This document shows positions 22,532 through 33,086 of a stretch of DNA of 64,000 nucleotides, piece by piece. Every line of letters begins with the position of its first letter. The first letter of the stretch is position 1. The stretch comes from Tricholomella constricta (taxonomy: Eukaryota; Basidiomycota; Agaricomycetes; Agaricales; Lyophyllaceae). The position numbers and the translations under genes were made by a program. The stretch covers positions 248,001 through 312,000 of the forward strand of contig JAACJP010000047.1 of NCBI GenBank assembly GCA_013368375.1, given 5' to 3'. The notes beneath the pieces were generated by a model. It made no database searches, was not told where the DNA came from, and saw nothing but the letters and a program-made list of their open reading frames with translations.

Positions 22532-23488
22532 ATGTCCATCCAAGGCATCGTCTCGATCACTGTTGCCATCCTCGCCCTCGTTGGAACGATCGCCAACGCT
22601 GCCCTCCTACTATGGGAAAAGAGCCAGGCAGAGAAACGAAATCGCTACTTCGCTTCGGCCGACGCGGTTGCCAAGTATAGAAACTCGCTGCACCTCGCCG
22701 CTGAAGACCTTTCGTCAAAAATTATCAACCTCATCGATAACGATTTCGCATGGTGGGTTTCTGAATCCGCCGGTCGCCTGCGTCAGGAATACGCGATTAT
22801 GCACACGTCGTTCCTGTTCGGGCAGTTCTTTTGTTGGCTGTATATCCTCCGCCGCGAAACACAATTGCTGCATCCCTCCACGCAGTATGACGGGGAAAGT
22901 CGAACTATTAGGACTATCTTAAACAACATCCGCCAGATCCTCCGGACGAGTAAAGATGATTCTCTCTTCCCGATACTCACAGGAGAGCAGGAGGCTATCG
23001 GCGAGCTGATGACCGTAATGGAAGTAGCATATCCTGAGGAGGAGGGAATGGTTGGAGGAGGAACGGCGATCGTACGCGGTGGAGGCCATTATCGCTGCAT
23101 GGGTTACGCCAGTTTCGTGCAACGGTGGAAAAACGATGCCGAATTTCGGGAGTGGTTTCGAAATGTCACAAATGGACTTAAAGAGATGAATAGGATCGCT
23201 CAAGGCACTCGAAGCGGTCCTCGCCTCCCTCGACGGCAGCATCCTCCCGACGAAAGACTACGACGTTTACAACATCAGCTAGTGGATCTCATCGAGTGTC
23301 TGGATCCTCGAGGACTGCTCAGCAAAGCCGTCCATCGCTGCATGATGCCTGCTCGTGAATGCGTGTGTAAGTCGTGTGTAGGGAGGCAGCTGGATGGACA
23401 AGGGGGTATTTCTCCACGCACTAAGCTCTACAAGACGACCGAGGATGTACGTTCGGGGATAGGTGCGACCGGGCATGAGCCAGTTTGA
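22532..23488 (+). CDS. Hypothetical protein with N-terminal membrane anchor
   Basis: Single-exon, 318 residues from the start at 22532 (context AAAATGTCC); an in-frame ATG at 22505 would add nine residues. Residues 2-24 (SIQGIVSITVAILALVGTIANAA) form one membrane or signal-anchor helix, followed by a charged, mostly helical soluble part. Landmarks are LRQEYAIMHTSFLFGQFFCW, RRETQLLH and, near residue 250, LRRLQHQLVDLIECLDP. I recall similar proteins as an uncharacterised fungal family whose members keep the EYAI...FL.AQ and LQ..L.DLI..LDP motifs. The C-terminal 60 residues contain a Cys cluster (CVCKSC) and look lineage-specific. Function is unknown. It is convergent with P450-B. Confidence 0.65.
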   Translation: MSIQGIVSITVAILALVGTIANAALLLWEKSQAEKRNRYFASADAVAKYRNSLHLAAEDLSSKIINLIDNDFAWWVSESAGRLRQEYAIMHTSFLFGQFFCWLYILRRETQLLHPSTQYDGESRTIRTILNNIRQILRTSKDDSLFPILTGEQEAIGELMTVMEVAYPEEEGMVGGGTAIVRGGGHYRCMGYASFVQRWKNDAEFREWFRNVTNGLKEMNRIAQGTRSGPRLPRRQHPPDERLRRLQHQLVDLIECLDPRGLLSKAVHRCMMPARECVCKSCVGRQLDGQGGISPRTKLYKTTEDVRSGIGATGHEPV

Positions 23489-24428
23489 AGTCTAGTTTCT
23501 CGCTGCCTTCCTAATACCGATCTCGATATTGCTTTTAGTGACTTGACGCTTTTTTAGAGTTTCGTGATATGTTAGCTCATCAAAGGTGTCCATCAGGTTT
23601 TTGAGAAGGGAAATCATATGCCGTTCTGTTACTGGGACCAGCGAGAATATGCAATAGTATGCCAGCACGTATAGGGCTGACCAGGGACTAGATCGATCCC
23701 TCGATTGATTTTTCCATTGGCGCATGTCGAGGGAATGAAGATCCCATGAAACGCAGTTCCAGGTCCACATGCAGATATTATTTTCGAGGAAAAATGGACC
23801 GAAGACGCTGCCATTCACCAGTATCAACTCCGCGGCCGTCTCGCATGCGGAGCACAATCACAAGTGGGTTGTCGCAGAGAATAGGGTGCACGGATGTTAT
23901 CACATGCTTAAGAAAAAGAACAACCTCTGTGAATTTCGCAAATTCTTGGCGAATTCCGGTCGGCGGTGCTCCGGCGTCGACTCTTGAGCCTCGATGCAGT
24001 ACCGCCGGCTTGAGGTATCAAACGCTCCATCGATAATCGATGATCAACCAGGGTTTGAGGCACAAGAAGCTACCTACCTAAAGTTTAATCGCGTTGCTTC
24101 TGATAGTCGAGAGAGTCACAGTCGATGACAAAATGAAGATTTTCCGGAGTTGGGATGGGAGAGAAAGATGCTGATCTACTATAAGCCCCAAGTTCAACTT
24201 AGTGGCGATGACAGGATCGCGCTGATCCTTTCGCGTGACGCGACGCGTCTGTGACACCTGATCGTGAATTATCAACGCGAGATATGAAGACCAAAAACTA
24301 TGGTGCTTGCGATATAACTTAAAAATAACGACTGAGTCCCAGGTAATGATGTGCAAAAGAACGTGAACTCAGAAAAAGTAAGTAATTACTATCGTAAAGA
24401 TCGAATGCAGAGGCGCGAGGGTTGGCAC
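23489..24428. other. Intergenic spacer, right part
   Basis: 940 bp between the convergent anchor protein and P450-B. It contains a 121-codon minus-strand ORF (23492-23857) with no recognised domain; it overlaps the expected terminator of its neighbour and is not called. Confidence 0.45.
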
Positions 24429-26437
24429 CTAAAATTGTTCCTCATTAATGAGAGAAATCGCCTTCTCCGAGCGAGGTGTGATGGTGCACTTGAAAGGTTC
24501 CGGGAAGCTGGAATATATTATGAGTACAGAGGCCACCAACGACTCAGTCTGGCGCACCTGATGATACCAGACGTGTTCTCATGAGCGGGGGTGATCTCGA
24601 CGCCATTTTCGACAACTTTCGCGACGTTCAAAACGGCGAGTGAGCTGACGATGACAGAGAAAAGCGACGTCTCGGCAAGATGCATGCCCGGACAGATACG
24701 GCGTCCGTATCCGAAGCAGACGTTGCGCGGATTTTGCTGTGCCGGTTTCTCGGGGGTGTCAATGTGTCTCTCGGGATCAAACTTGAAGGGATCGGGGTAT
24801 ACTTCGGGGTCGTGCAGCATGTTCCTAGATAAATTTGTCAGATTTCGAACCGGGGGCTGGAAAACTGGATTATACCAGAGGTTAGCGATGATTATCGAAT
24901 TTTTGGGTATGAGGTATCCGCCGATGATACCATCTTCCATCGCAGTGTGCGGAACACCTGGGGTGAGCGATCCAAGATGAGTCTCTGGAGTATTGTAGAT
25001 AACTGGTTAACCACATGCCTGTGGGAGCAACGCTGTTCCAACGAAGTACTTCCGAGACTATGGCGTTGATATAGGGCAGATCAGGGCGATCTGCCAGAGT
25101 AGGGAGCCTGTCATTGCCAATGACGGCATCAATTTCCGCTTGGGCTTTCTTCTGGGCATCTAAGTTGTTGAATATTGAGTGTAAGCAAATGAAATACGAA
25201 AGCGGGACGACTTGCCTGGGTTAAGGACCATCGCTAGGAAGAAGGCGTATTCTGCCGAAACAGTTGTATCTGCGCCACCTGCACGACGAGTTTCACCAGT
25301 CCGAGGTTATTGAACGTGTGGAAGCCGCACTCACCGCCATACATGGAGCTCGCCGCAAGCTTAATATCATCTATCTCCTCAGCGGCCAGGTTCTTCTCAT
25401 TTTCTAGGTTTTCGGATAAGAAAGAGGGACGGGCAATTCCAGCAGCCTTTATTTTATTTTCGTAAGCATGTAAGCTACAAATAAGACAGAGTTGAACTCA
25501 CCATTTGTTGTTTGGTATAATTGAACGGAATTTCAATCATATTTGACGTTGCCAGGGCCCATTTACGGGCGAGAGCCATGAAGCCCATACCGGGGAGCCA
25601 CTCAGGCAAGTTACGCAGAGAGGGGAAGAAGTCGACAACGAAAGCTCCGGGAACCGTGGCTGCACTGAAGTTGTCGTTCGCGTTTTCGATCAGAGTAACG
25701 AACGGATCATCGCCATCCTGAACCTCATAGCCGTAGGTAAGCTGCATAATGATTCCTCCAGCCAACCTGCAGAGTCGAGGTTATAAACATCGAAACTAAG
25801 GTGAGATAGTCACCTGACTTACTTGCGAAGGTTAATCATCAAATTCTCCGGATTGGCCAGAGTCCGCTTCAGAAACCGGCGAGTCTCGTATTCAACCGTA
25901 GGGACGTGACGTTCCATAGCTAAGGGCGAGCCAAAGTGACGGGAGAAGTATTTGCGGTATGTCCGAAAGCGTGCACCATAGGAGATGAGCACAAGCGTCT
26001 GCGAATATCCGACAAGTTCGCCACCCATCTCCAACCTTGGCCGATCGGAGTACACCGCACCCTGCTTATCGAGCTCGCTCATAATCTGGGCAGAGTTGAC
26101 GATGATCATCGGGCGACCCAACAGCGTGACCGATAGAATGCCACCTGCGAAGCGGTCAGTTGAGAACAAACATCTGAGGCTTCAGCTTACCCCATTTCCG
26201 ACCCCATTCAGCAAATGTTATCCATTCCCTGGTGGCCGGCATATCCGCAACATTCTAAGAAAATGTAAAGTGAGAATGCATGCACGTGTGTTCAATATAT
26301 TTTCCAGTTACCCCAACAATTGGAAGGCCTGCCGGGCCAGGTGGGAGAGGTGCAAGCTGTTTAGGTTTCAGACACCATTGGAGCAAAAGCAAGCCACCAG
26401 CCGCCGCAACGGCATAGTTAAAAGGTGTCAAGGACAT
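24429..26437 (-). CDS. Cytochrome P450 monooxygenase, copy B (OrdA/CYP64-like)
   Basis: Paralogue of copy A with the same ten-exon plan and phases: 26312-26437, 26191-26254, 25823-26144, 25502-25766, 25335-25446, 25216-25278, 25019-25159, 24876-24957, 24558-24824, 24429-24507, giving 506 residues. Conserved parts are the hinge [12 protein letters not shown], the I-helix GGADTT (copy A has AGADTT), EVLR, and haem loop [11 protein letters not shown]. Introns 6 and 7 begin with GC (GCAAGT at 25215, GCATGT at 25018), whereas copy A has GT there and GC in intron 5. Exons 4 to 9 match copy A in length exactly; exon 3 is one codon longer here. The gene is intact and lies head to head with DUF6534-B. 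Divergence from A is substantial, so substrates may differ. Confidence 0.93.
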
Positions 26438-27526
26438 ACTTCCCGGCAATGTAGGGAAAGTAAGTGCAGAGGATGAATAGTGGGACCGTTTGAAAAGCGT
26501 TCCACGCTAAAGGCTCGGTTACATGTCGCACCCGCTTACATACATTAGAACGTCCCTCTGCATATGGAGAATTGGAGATCGTCAGATCGATTCACAGGGC
26601 CCTGAGAATTGTTGGCCGACGTTCGCAATTCAGGAGAAGGCACCATTTTATGGCCCAGTTTACCCTCCCCAGCTTACACTAGAAGAAAGTGAGGTTCTTG
26701 TGCTCGCGACTTTGAGACGACTGCAGGACTAAAGCGCCGCAGAATACCACACCTCGTTGATTCTTGGGTGTAATGTCTGCAAATAAAATTGGGATCTAGA
26801 TCCGGAACCAATTGGGTTGATTCCGTCAAGAACTCGTGATCGTGGCAACCCCCGATCTGAAGGAGCCTAAGCAAGGAAAAAAAAATTGAGGGTTGACTGC
26901 AACGTTTGCTATGCCGCTTGTCAAGGAAAGGTCGGGTGGCATGACGTTGACTGACCTACCAAATAACGAGGGCTGCCGCATACTCAAGTGAAGTAGTGTC
27001 TGCGAAGTCTCCACGAAAGTGTGGCATTCTGGCTCTTGGCGCTGGGCTTCTCGACGCTCGATCGTCGTAACGATTCGGATGCAACGCAAATTTCGGCGAA
27101 ACAATTGAAACGGAAACGTGATGTCACGGCGACGCGCTAATGCGACAACGGCCCGTTCGAAGCGACAAAGAAAACAACAAAGTGCATCCAAAGGTGAGTG
27201 AGACCGAAATAAACTTGTCCTCACGGCCCAGACAGCATCCGCCACCAGGGGAGAGCTCGCCCGATCTATTTTTTTGATGGCAAGCTTTCAGTCCTCCGCC
27301 CTCGCTTATCATTCCGAGCTAACCACAAAAAAAAACATGCTGCTTCGCATAATTTAAATAAAATCCCGATATAGTTTCCAAGATTGAAGATCAATTCATA
27401 CATATGCCCAACTCTCCTTCGTTCTTTTGACTTGCAGACCTCCGTCCCAAGTCTCGCGTTTCGCTGTTGTAGAAACCGTCTCTACTTTGCTTGTGATCTC
27501 TCCAGCTCCTTTCCAAATCGGACAAA
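26438..27526. promoter_or_regulatory. Shared divergent promoter region, module B
   Basis: 1,089 bp between the starts of P450-B (minus) and DUF6534-B (plus), similar in length to module A (1,196 bp). No ORF is supported. A run of nine A residues lies at 27328-27336 and AT-rich DNA (TTTAAATAAAATCC) at 27353, about 170 bp before the DUF6534-B start. Confidence 0.5.
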
Positions 27527-29593
27527 ATGTCGGCACCGGTGCTCCCAGCGCTTGACGATACGTGCGTGCCTCCAGTGTTGTTCTGCTACATTGCACGAAC
27601 TCATTCTGTCACGATTAGCCTCGGGTCCATGCTCATTGGCGTGGTCGTCAGCGCCATTCTCTTTGGAGTTTTGATCACTCAGGCTTTCTACTACTTCACG
27701 AGTGCGCTTCCCTTCCTGTGTTTGCTCCACATCTGTAGCATTTGCTAACCTGTGTCTAGGATACCCCAAGGATACGTGGTATTTGAAGGCGGTGGTCCGT
27801 CACAACTTATTAAATTACTGCGCTTTTCGGCCTGACTCTCTGTTTAGGTCATATCTACTATCTCCTTCGAAACTCTTAACATGATTTTGATCTCGCATTC
27901 AAGTGAGTTAATCTCGTGAACTGTTTAGAAGCAGTGATGCTCATTGAATTCGTTTAGTATACTACTACCTGGTCTCGAATTATTTGTACGTTACTCTTAC
28001 TCGTCCCAAAAATTTGAGGCTCATCGAGACCAAGCAACCCGCAAGTCCTCGCAACCCTGATATGGTACGTCGGAACGCCGGAGGATATTTATTCTTACTT
28101 ATCTATATACGATCTAGGTCTCTTCTGGTAAGCATGGTCGGATCTTCGCCGGAACACGGATTAACGGCCCTGTAGCTTGAAGCTCTTTTCACGGTACGTG
28201 ACGAATCGTTGCGCCACCACAATATTTTGACTTAACCCTTAGGCCTTGACTGGTGCCTTGGTACAAACGTGTGGCCATCCTTCATATCCTTCCGAATTCA
28301 AGAACTAACTTAGGTATCAGGTTCTACACAGGACGTGTATGGCGACGTATGGTCACTCCCTGTCACCTGCCACATCACCCCTAACAACTTTTCATATCAT
28401 TCAGTCAGCAACAGTAACATTTTCTTGACCGGATTTATATTCTTGTTCGTCCTGGCCAACGTTGGTGAGTTTATGTCGCGTAAATGTATTGATTGTTGCT
28501 GACCAGGGAAAAACTACTCTTCTTGTAGCACTTCATATAGGTGCGAACTTGATTACCTACGATCTGCAGGTTCGCTGATATTTGGTTCCTTAGCATGGGT
28601 CATTCTCTCGTGAGATAACTGGGTCACGCGGTCGATTCCTCCCCACCATCTGACATTGGAAATATCTTTAGGCTGGAGTTCGGAACTTTCGAAAAGCTCT
28701 TGAAAATTTCGGTGCGATTCCCTGAAATTCCATTCAACGACGTTTTGCTCATCTATCGCTGCGCATCAGGCCCTCACCATCACTATCAACGCGGTCTCGA
28801 CCTTTGTCGATATTTTCATCGCTTCCACCCTCTGTCTCTTGCTTAACAATGCACGTACTGGATTCAAGAGGTAAGTCCTTTCATAGCGTAGTTGTGTTCA
28901 ATCAATACGATGTTTTCTAGGTCGGACTCCATCATCAATCGACTAGTCAGTCTATTCCTGCCGAAACTTCGATGGATGCTTAACTGATATTGCTCAGATG
29001 TTGTTTGTCGTGAACACTGGAGTGTAAGTAATTTTTTGCGCCTTTTTGGATGTATCAAACTAACAATATACATTCATAGACTGACAAGGTGAAATTCATC
29101 GTGCGATTGACTTCGGAACAACGACTTACAGCGCCGTACAGTTGCTGTGCTTTGTCGTCATTGATTGCGGTGAGTCGAGACAAGTGAAGTGCTCTTCGCG
29201 TCCCACTAATGGCATGTCTGTAGCTCGTAGCATCACCGAACACACTAATCTACGCCGCATTCTACTTCTGCATTGGACGCCGTAAGTCCCATGGCCCGCT
29301 CCTCCCACACCTCGCATTACTCAAGCCGAGCCCAATTCCCAGTGTATACAAACTCACTTCTCGCAACGCTGAACGCACGCAATTCAACGGCCGGCACCAT
29401 CGACAATACCAGCCACATGCTAGTTTCGCTGCCACCGAGCATCATCACGCCCTCAGGCTCGACAGGTGGTATCGAGACCGGTCACCGTGTAACACAATCA
29501 AAAGTCCCCGCACCCAATATCTCCATTCGCATCGATACTACCAAGGAATCGATACACGAAGCACGCGGTATGGCGAGTCAAATCTCTCCTTAA
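27527..29593 (+). CDS. DUF6534-type seven-helix membrane protein, copy B (21 exons)
   Basis: Intact paralogue of copy A, 323 residues from 21 exons: 27527-27561, 27619-27701, 27760-27794, 27848-27902, 27958-27985, 28035-28064, 28118-28127, 28176-28193, 28243-28268, 28321-28346, 28405-28464, 28529-28540, 28594-28609, 28672-28711, 28770-28870, 28921-28945, 28998-29023, 29080-29088, 29142-29169, 29224-29281, 29343-29593. Exons 2-20 have exactly the lengths found in copy A (83, 35, 55, 28, 30, 10, 18, 26, 26, 60, 12, 16, 40, 101, 25, 26, 9, 28, 58). Motifs: LGSMLIGVVVSAILFG, YPKDTWYLKAV, ARTGFKRSDSIINRL, LYTNSLLATLNAR. The last exon runs to an in-frame TAA; copy A has one more intron and a different C-terminal tail. 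A splice at 29570 in B to an unseen exon is possible. Role unknown. Confidence 0.82.
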
Positions 29594-30455
29594 CAGCCCT
29601 CCGTTTGCAACCTCTTATTGTATGGTATCACATAGGACTCGAAAAGTGAGGAAGATTTGCCGCAGAAAAGAGGTCATCTATTGTGATCGTCACTACATAT
29701 TGCGAATCCCAATCACAGCTCGATTAAATACGTGCATAGAAGGGAGGGATCGGATATCATTAACGGCTCCGCGTAAGGCGAGGACTTCTAAAGCGGTGAA
29801 CCTTGTATCATAAAATACACTTCTCTCATTTTTTAAGCATTGCATGAAAAACCCTTGAACCTCTTGCCTTGACCTTCGATTTTCGAAGAGTTGACCATCT
29901 GTTCCTGCAAGGAAGCACAGATGCTCAGTCCTCAGGCCTTCAGGTCCCGATACAATGATCGCTCATCAGAAAACAATGCCTTGGAAATTACTCATTGCGA
30001 GGGCTCTTCGAATTCTGATGGAAACTCGACGTCACCCCAAATCGTGGTTGGCGAACATTCTTCATTCTTGAACCTGGCTTCACATGCGCACACTACTCGT
30101 GGCTTCAGTGTTCACCGCTGTATGTATGTATGTGAAATTGCTCAGGTCAGAACCTACACATTTGTCTAGATTTCTGCATCGTTTCTGATGATCATAATCA
30201 TAACAGATTTGATTTTTACCGCCGGCAAGCTACACTCATACAGAGTGAATAGACAGACCGAGCCGCAAATAACAGTGGAATGAACAGGTAAGCATGTACG
30301 CATGAGCAGATGGAAAGTTATCAAGTAACCGTCCCTCGGACCCGCCAGCTAGCTCAGACTTCCAAGTGCTTCGACTTATTTTTTTTCCAGACATGGATAA
30401 AGACAGGAACGAATCAAGATTCAATGCCCAAGTTAAACGTGCTGAAAATTGACTT
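29594..30455. other. Intergenic region, no supported gene
   Basis: 862 bp between two genes that converge here (DUF6534-B on plus, kinase-like on minus). It holds both terminators. A 92-codon plus ORF at 29891 has no recognisable content. Confidence 0.45.
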
Positions 30456-31274
30456 TCAGATGGATCCCGAGAGACGCGCCTGGTAACGGAAGCGATAATA
30501 ACATGACACTTACCCGCTCCCGGTCCGACCATATCTTCATATCAGACCGACAAACCTTCCACAATTGCGCACACCCGAATTCTTGCATATCGGGCGACAT
30601 CTCACCAGGCCGAAAATCCATATCGCAGTCGCAGCGGTGATTCTCCGTTTGGTCGAAATCGATGATGCGGACATCTCCATCCAGCTCGAGGACGTTGCGC
30701 TCTGCGAAGTCACCGTGCACTAGCCCTTGCTTATGTATGTCCCCCAGACGTTGGAGTATCCGTATTCTTGAAGTCGATGTCCCCGCGCCGATGTCAGTTC
30801 GTCAAAATGTTGGATTCTGATGGATATAACACACCGAACATTCAACGGGAGGTGTTCAAAAGGCTGATGTATACACTCCCCCCAGTATTCTAACATCAGG
30901 CATGCAATCGGTTCCCCATCTACCCCATATCCATTGTAAAGCCCATAGCAGCGTGGCACTGCCGTGCCCTGCAGTGACTCCAAGGCACCCTTGTACACCT
31001 CAGCCTCCTCTGTCAGATCGGCTATAAGATCCTCTCGGAATGCAAACTTCAACGCAACAATAGCGGCTTGTTTGGGTGGCCCGATGAGCGGCCCGATGAG
31101 TGAAGCGCGAAAGACGGGGGAGTCGGAATAGAAATCTGAGTAGGTCTCAGAGTGGACGCGAGCGGTGATGGGGATGGCATCGGTCAGGCAGGGCTCCTGT
31201 ACAGATTGAAGAATATACTGTTGAATGCTCCAGCCCGGCCAGTCGTTGGGAAATGTGACTCGAAGTGTCGTCAT
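30456..31274 (-). CDS. Protein kinase-like fold protein (HGD/DFD type)
   Basis: Three exons, 30835-31274, 30514-30766, 30456-30479, give 238 residues. The N-terminal lobe includes AAIVALKFAFREDL (candidate ATP-site Lys) and EEAEVYKGAL (candidate helix-C Glu), then the hinge ACLMLEYWGECI. The catalytic loop reads LVHGDFAERNVL (HGD with Asn five after Asp) and the metal loop reads IIDFDQTE (DFD, not DFG). There is no APE segment or full C-lobe; the protein ends soon after the metal loop. That matches the short, fungal-expanded kinase-like families related to aminoglycoside-phosphotransferase/Bud32-type folds rather than classical Ser/Thr kinases. Activity is uncertain. The third exon is only eight codons and could be wrong. 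Confidence 0.72.
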
Positions 31275-33086
31275 AAGGTATACACCGTAGTAGGCAGAGG
31301 ACAGTCGACGTTGTCACTTTTTAGGTATAATTGGGGGCCCCAGTTATGCCGTGCGTGAAGGTTTCACGTAGACTTTTAGACTAATTGCTGGGTGCGACAG
31401 TGGTATATGTGTAAAGGTGAAAGAGGTCGAGGCCGAGCTTTTGCATGGTACTTTTCTACTGGATTCGGAAGGCCACGTGGTGGAGTCGTCACGCGTCCAA
31501 GGCGCGTCCAGCATCGGTCGGCCAGTAAGGCGCAAATCCTGGTGACCCTCTGAGGGTCGAGGGAAAAAGATTTCCAGTAAAAATTAACGGAAGGAAAGCG
31601 TTATACGTGAAGGCAGTAGTGGCAAAGATTCGTTATTAGTGTTTGTGCGGTGTCGCGCACGCGCACGCGCCCACTGCTCAGATCAGATAGCTCTCGGCTC
31701 GAAGGACTCACTGGGCAAATTGTACCTCATGATAATTAAGGACATGTACCTGTCGGATGAGAATGAGGAAGCCTGTGCAGAGATCCAAAATCACATTACC
31801 ATCTCCACTGAAACGAGAACTTTTGGCGCGTGGCAGGGGTCAAAGTCATGATCATGAAGTATCAGTAGTTCCTCCTACAGAGTTCAGCGACTTCAGATGG
31901 GTTTGATAATACGGACCTACGGTGGCGATGGCTAGCAAAAGCGGGAACGAGTCAGCATAGCGGTCAGAAGGGGAAGCCCCGGCATTTGCCGTTGGAGAAT
32001 AATTGCGCAGTTCCGAGTCTGTACAGTATACTCAATGATAAACGGACAGTGTTAATGAAGTCTCGCTGTCCTGCATTTACTCTCTGCGTATCTCCCAGTA
32101 TTTCCTTTCTCGCAGTGACTGGGTCGCTTTGTCACATTTCATGCACTGCCTCGCCGAACAGAACCTTTAATTTACGCTCACTCAGCATAGTTGTTCAACG
32201 TTCAGTCTCGATGCTTATAACCGAAACTATTGTTCTTGACTTCCTCAGGCCTACTTCTCATCCACAAATCTCACACATTCCTGTGCATGTCCATGGCGAT
32301 CGCGGTCAAAAACTCTTTGAAGCTCTGTATGGATTTACCAGTCGCTTAGAAGGATCATTTTATACTTACAGCAAATTCCTTCGCAATGCTGGAGAGGCTG
32401 CACCCTTCCCTTAGCCATCGAAATTTGACCTCAGACCATGGAACCTCGGGTTTGGCCACTGAAGGCAAGACAGATCGCATGCCAAAGATGCCGCGTACAT
32501 TCAGAGCTCCTCGACCAGACTTTCTGCACCATTCCTCCGGATACCCGAAAATGCGAGGCTAACGCTGCGTCCATTAATAACACTTCGATAGCCTTTTCCA
32601 TCCGCACTGCGATGTTGAAATTTTGTGTCGCCGCCATATGTTCAGGCTCGAAGCGTTGCTGGTAGGCTAAAACGACACGGACGAACATTTACCATGAGGA
32701 ATGGTTTCGCGTGGTCACTCGCCAACGCGTTGACTTTTGAAGAAGACGTTACCCGTCAAGCTTTGAACCCTGATGCTCACCGCACACCTAAGAGCTGTCC
32801 TACTTTCTGATAAATATCGGGATCGCAGGATCAACGGTCCCAGGTTGGAGGCGAGAGCTTGGCATGAATTCAATTGCGCGAGATACGCTGACGAAAGTTG
32901 CCATAACCCGTATCCCGCGAGTTACGTGGACGCTGCAGAGGGGAGAAACGGATGTGTTCATTTCGAGCCACCATATATTTGCGATGACTATCTGCTGTGT
33001 ATTCCATATATTTCAAAAAAAAATAGCTTGCAAGGGAAAGAGTGGTGTATATATGTTAAGTACATCGACTTGCCGCTCCATACTAA
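31275..33086. other. Intergenic region, no supported gene
   Basis: 1.8 kb containing the kinase-like gene's promoter and the terminator side of the beta-lactamase-family gene. ORFs such as 31986-32414 (plus) lack domains. A short alternating CGCACGCGCACGCGC stretch is at about 31654-31670. Confidence 0.45.

Larger units (their letters stand above)
24429..29593. repeat. Inverted duplication, right arm (P450-B / DUF6534-B)
   Basis: Mirror image of 13990-19375: P450 leftward, DUF6534 rightward. The arms are about 5.2-5.4 kb with a 5.05-kb spacer holding two unrelated genes. Confidence 0.85.

Noticed and set aside
23185..23280. A frame-shifted reading of the anchor-protein gene (LKALEAVLASLDGS...) that looked like a compensated double frameshift
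   Set aside because: The ORF's own frame here reads RLRRLQHQLVDLIECLDP, which matches the motif I recall for the family; the alternative frame ends in a stop and needs two indels.
23492..23857. A 121-codon minus-strand ORF
   Set aside because: No domain, no splice extension with supporting motifs, and it overlaps the 3' side of a convergent gene.
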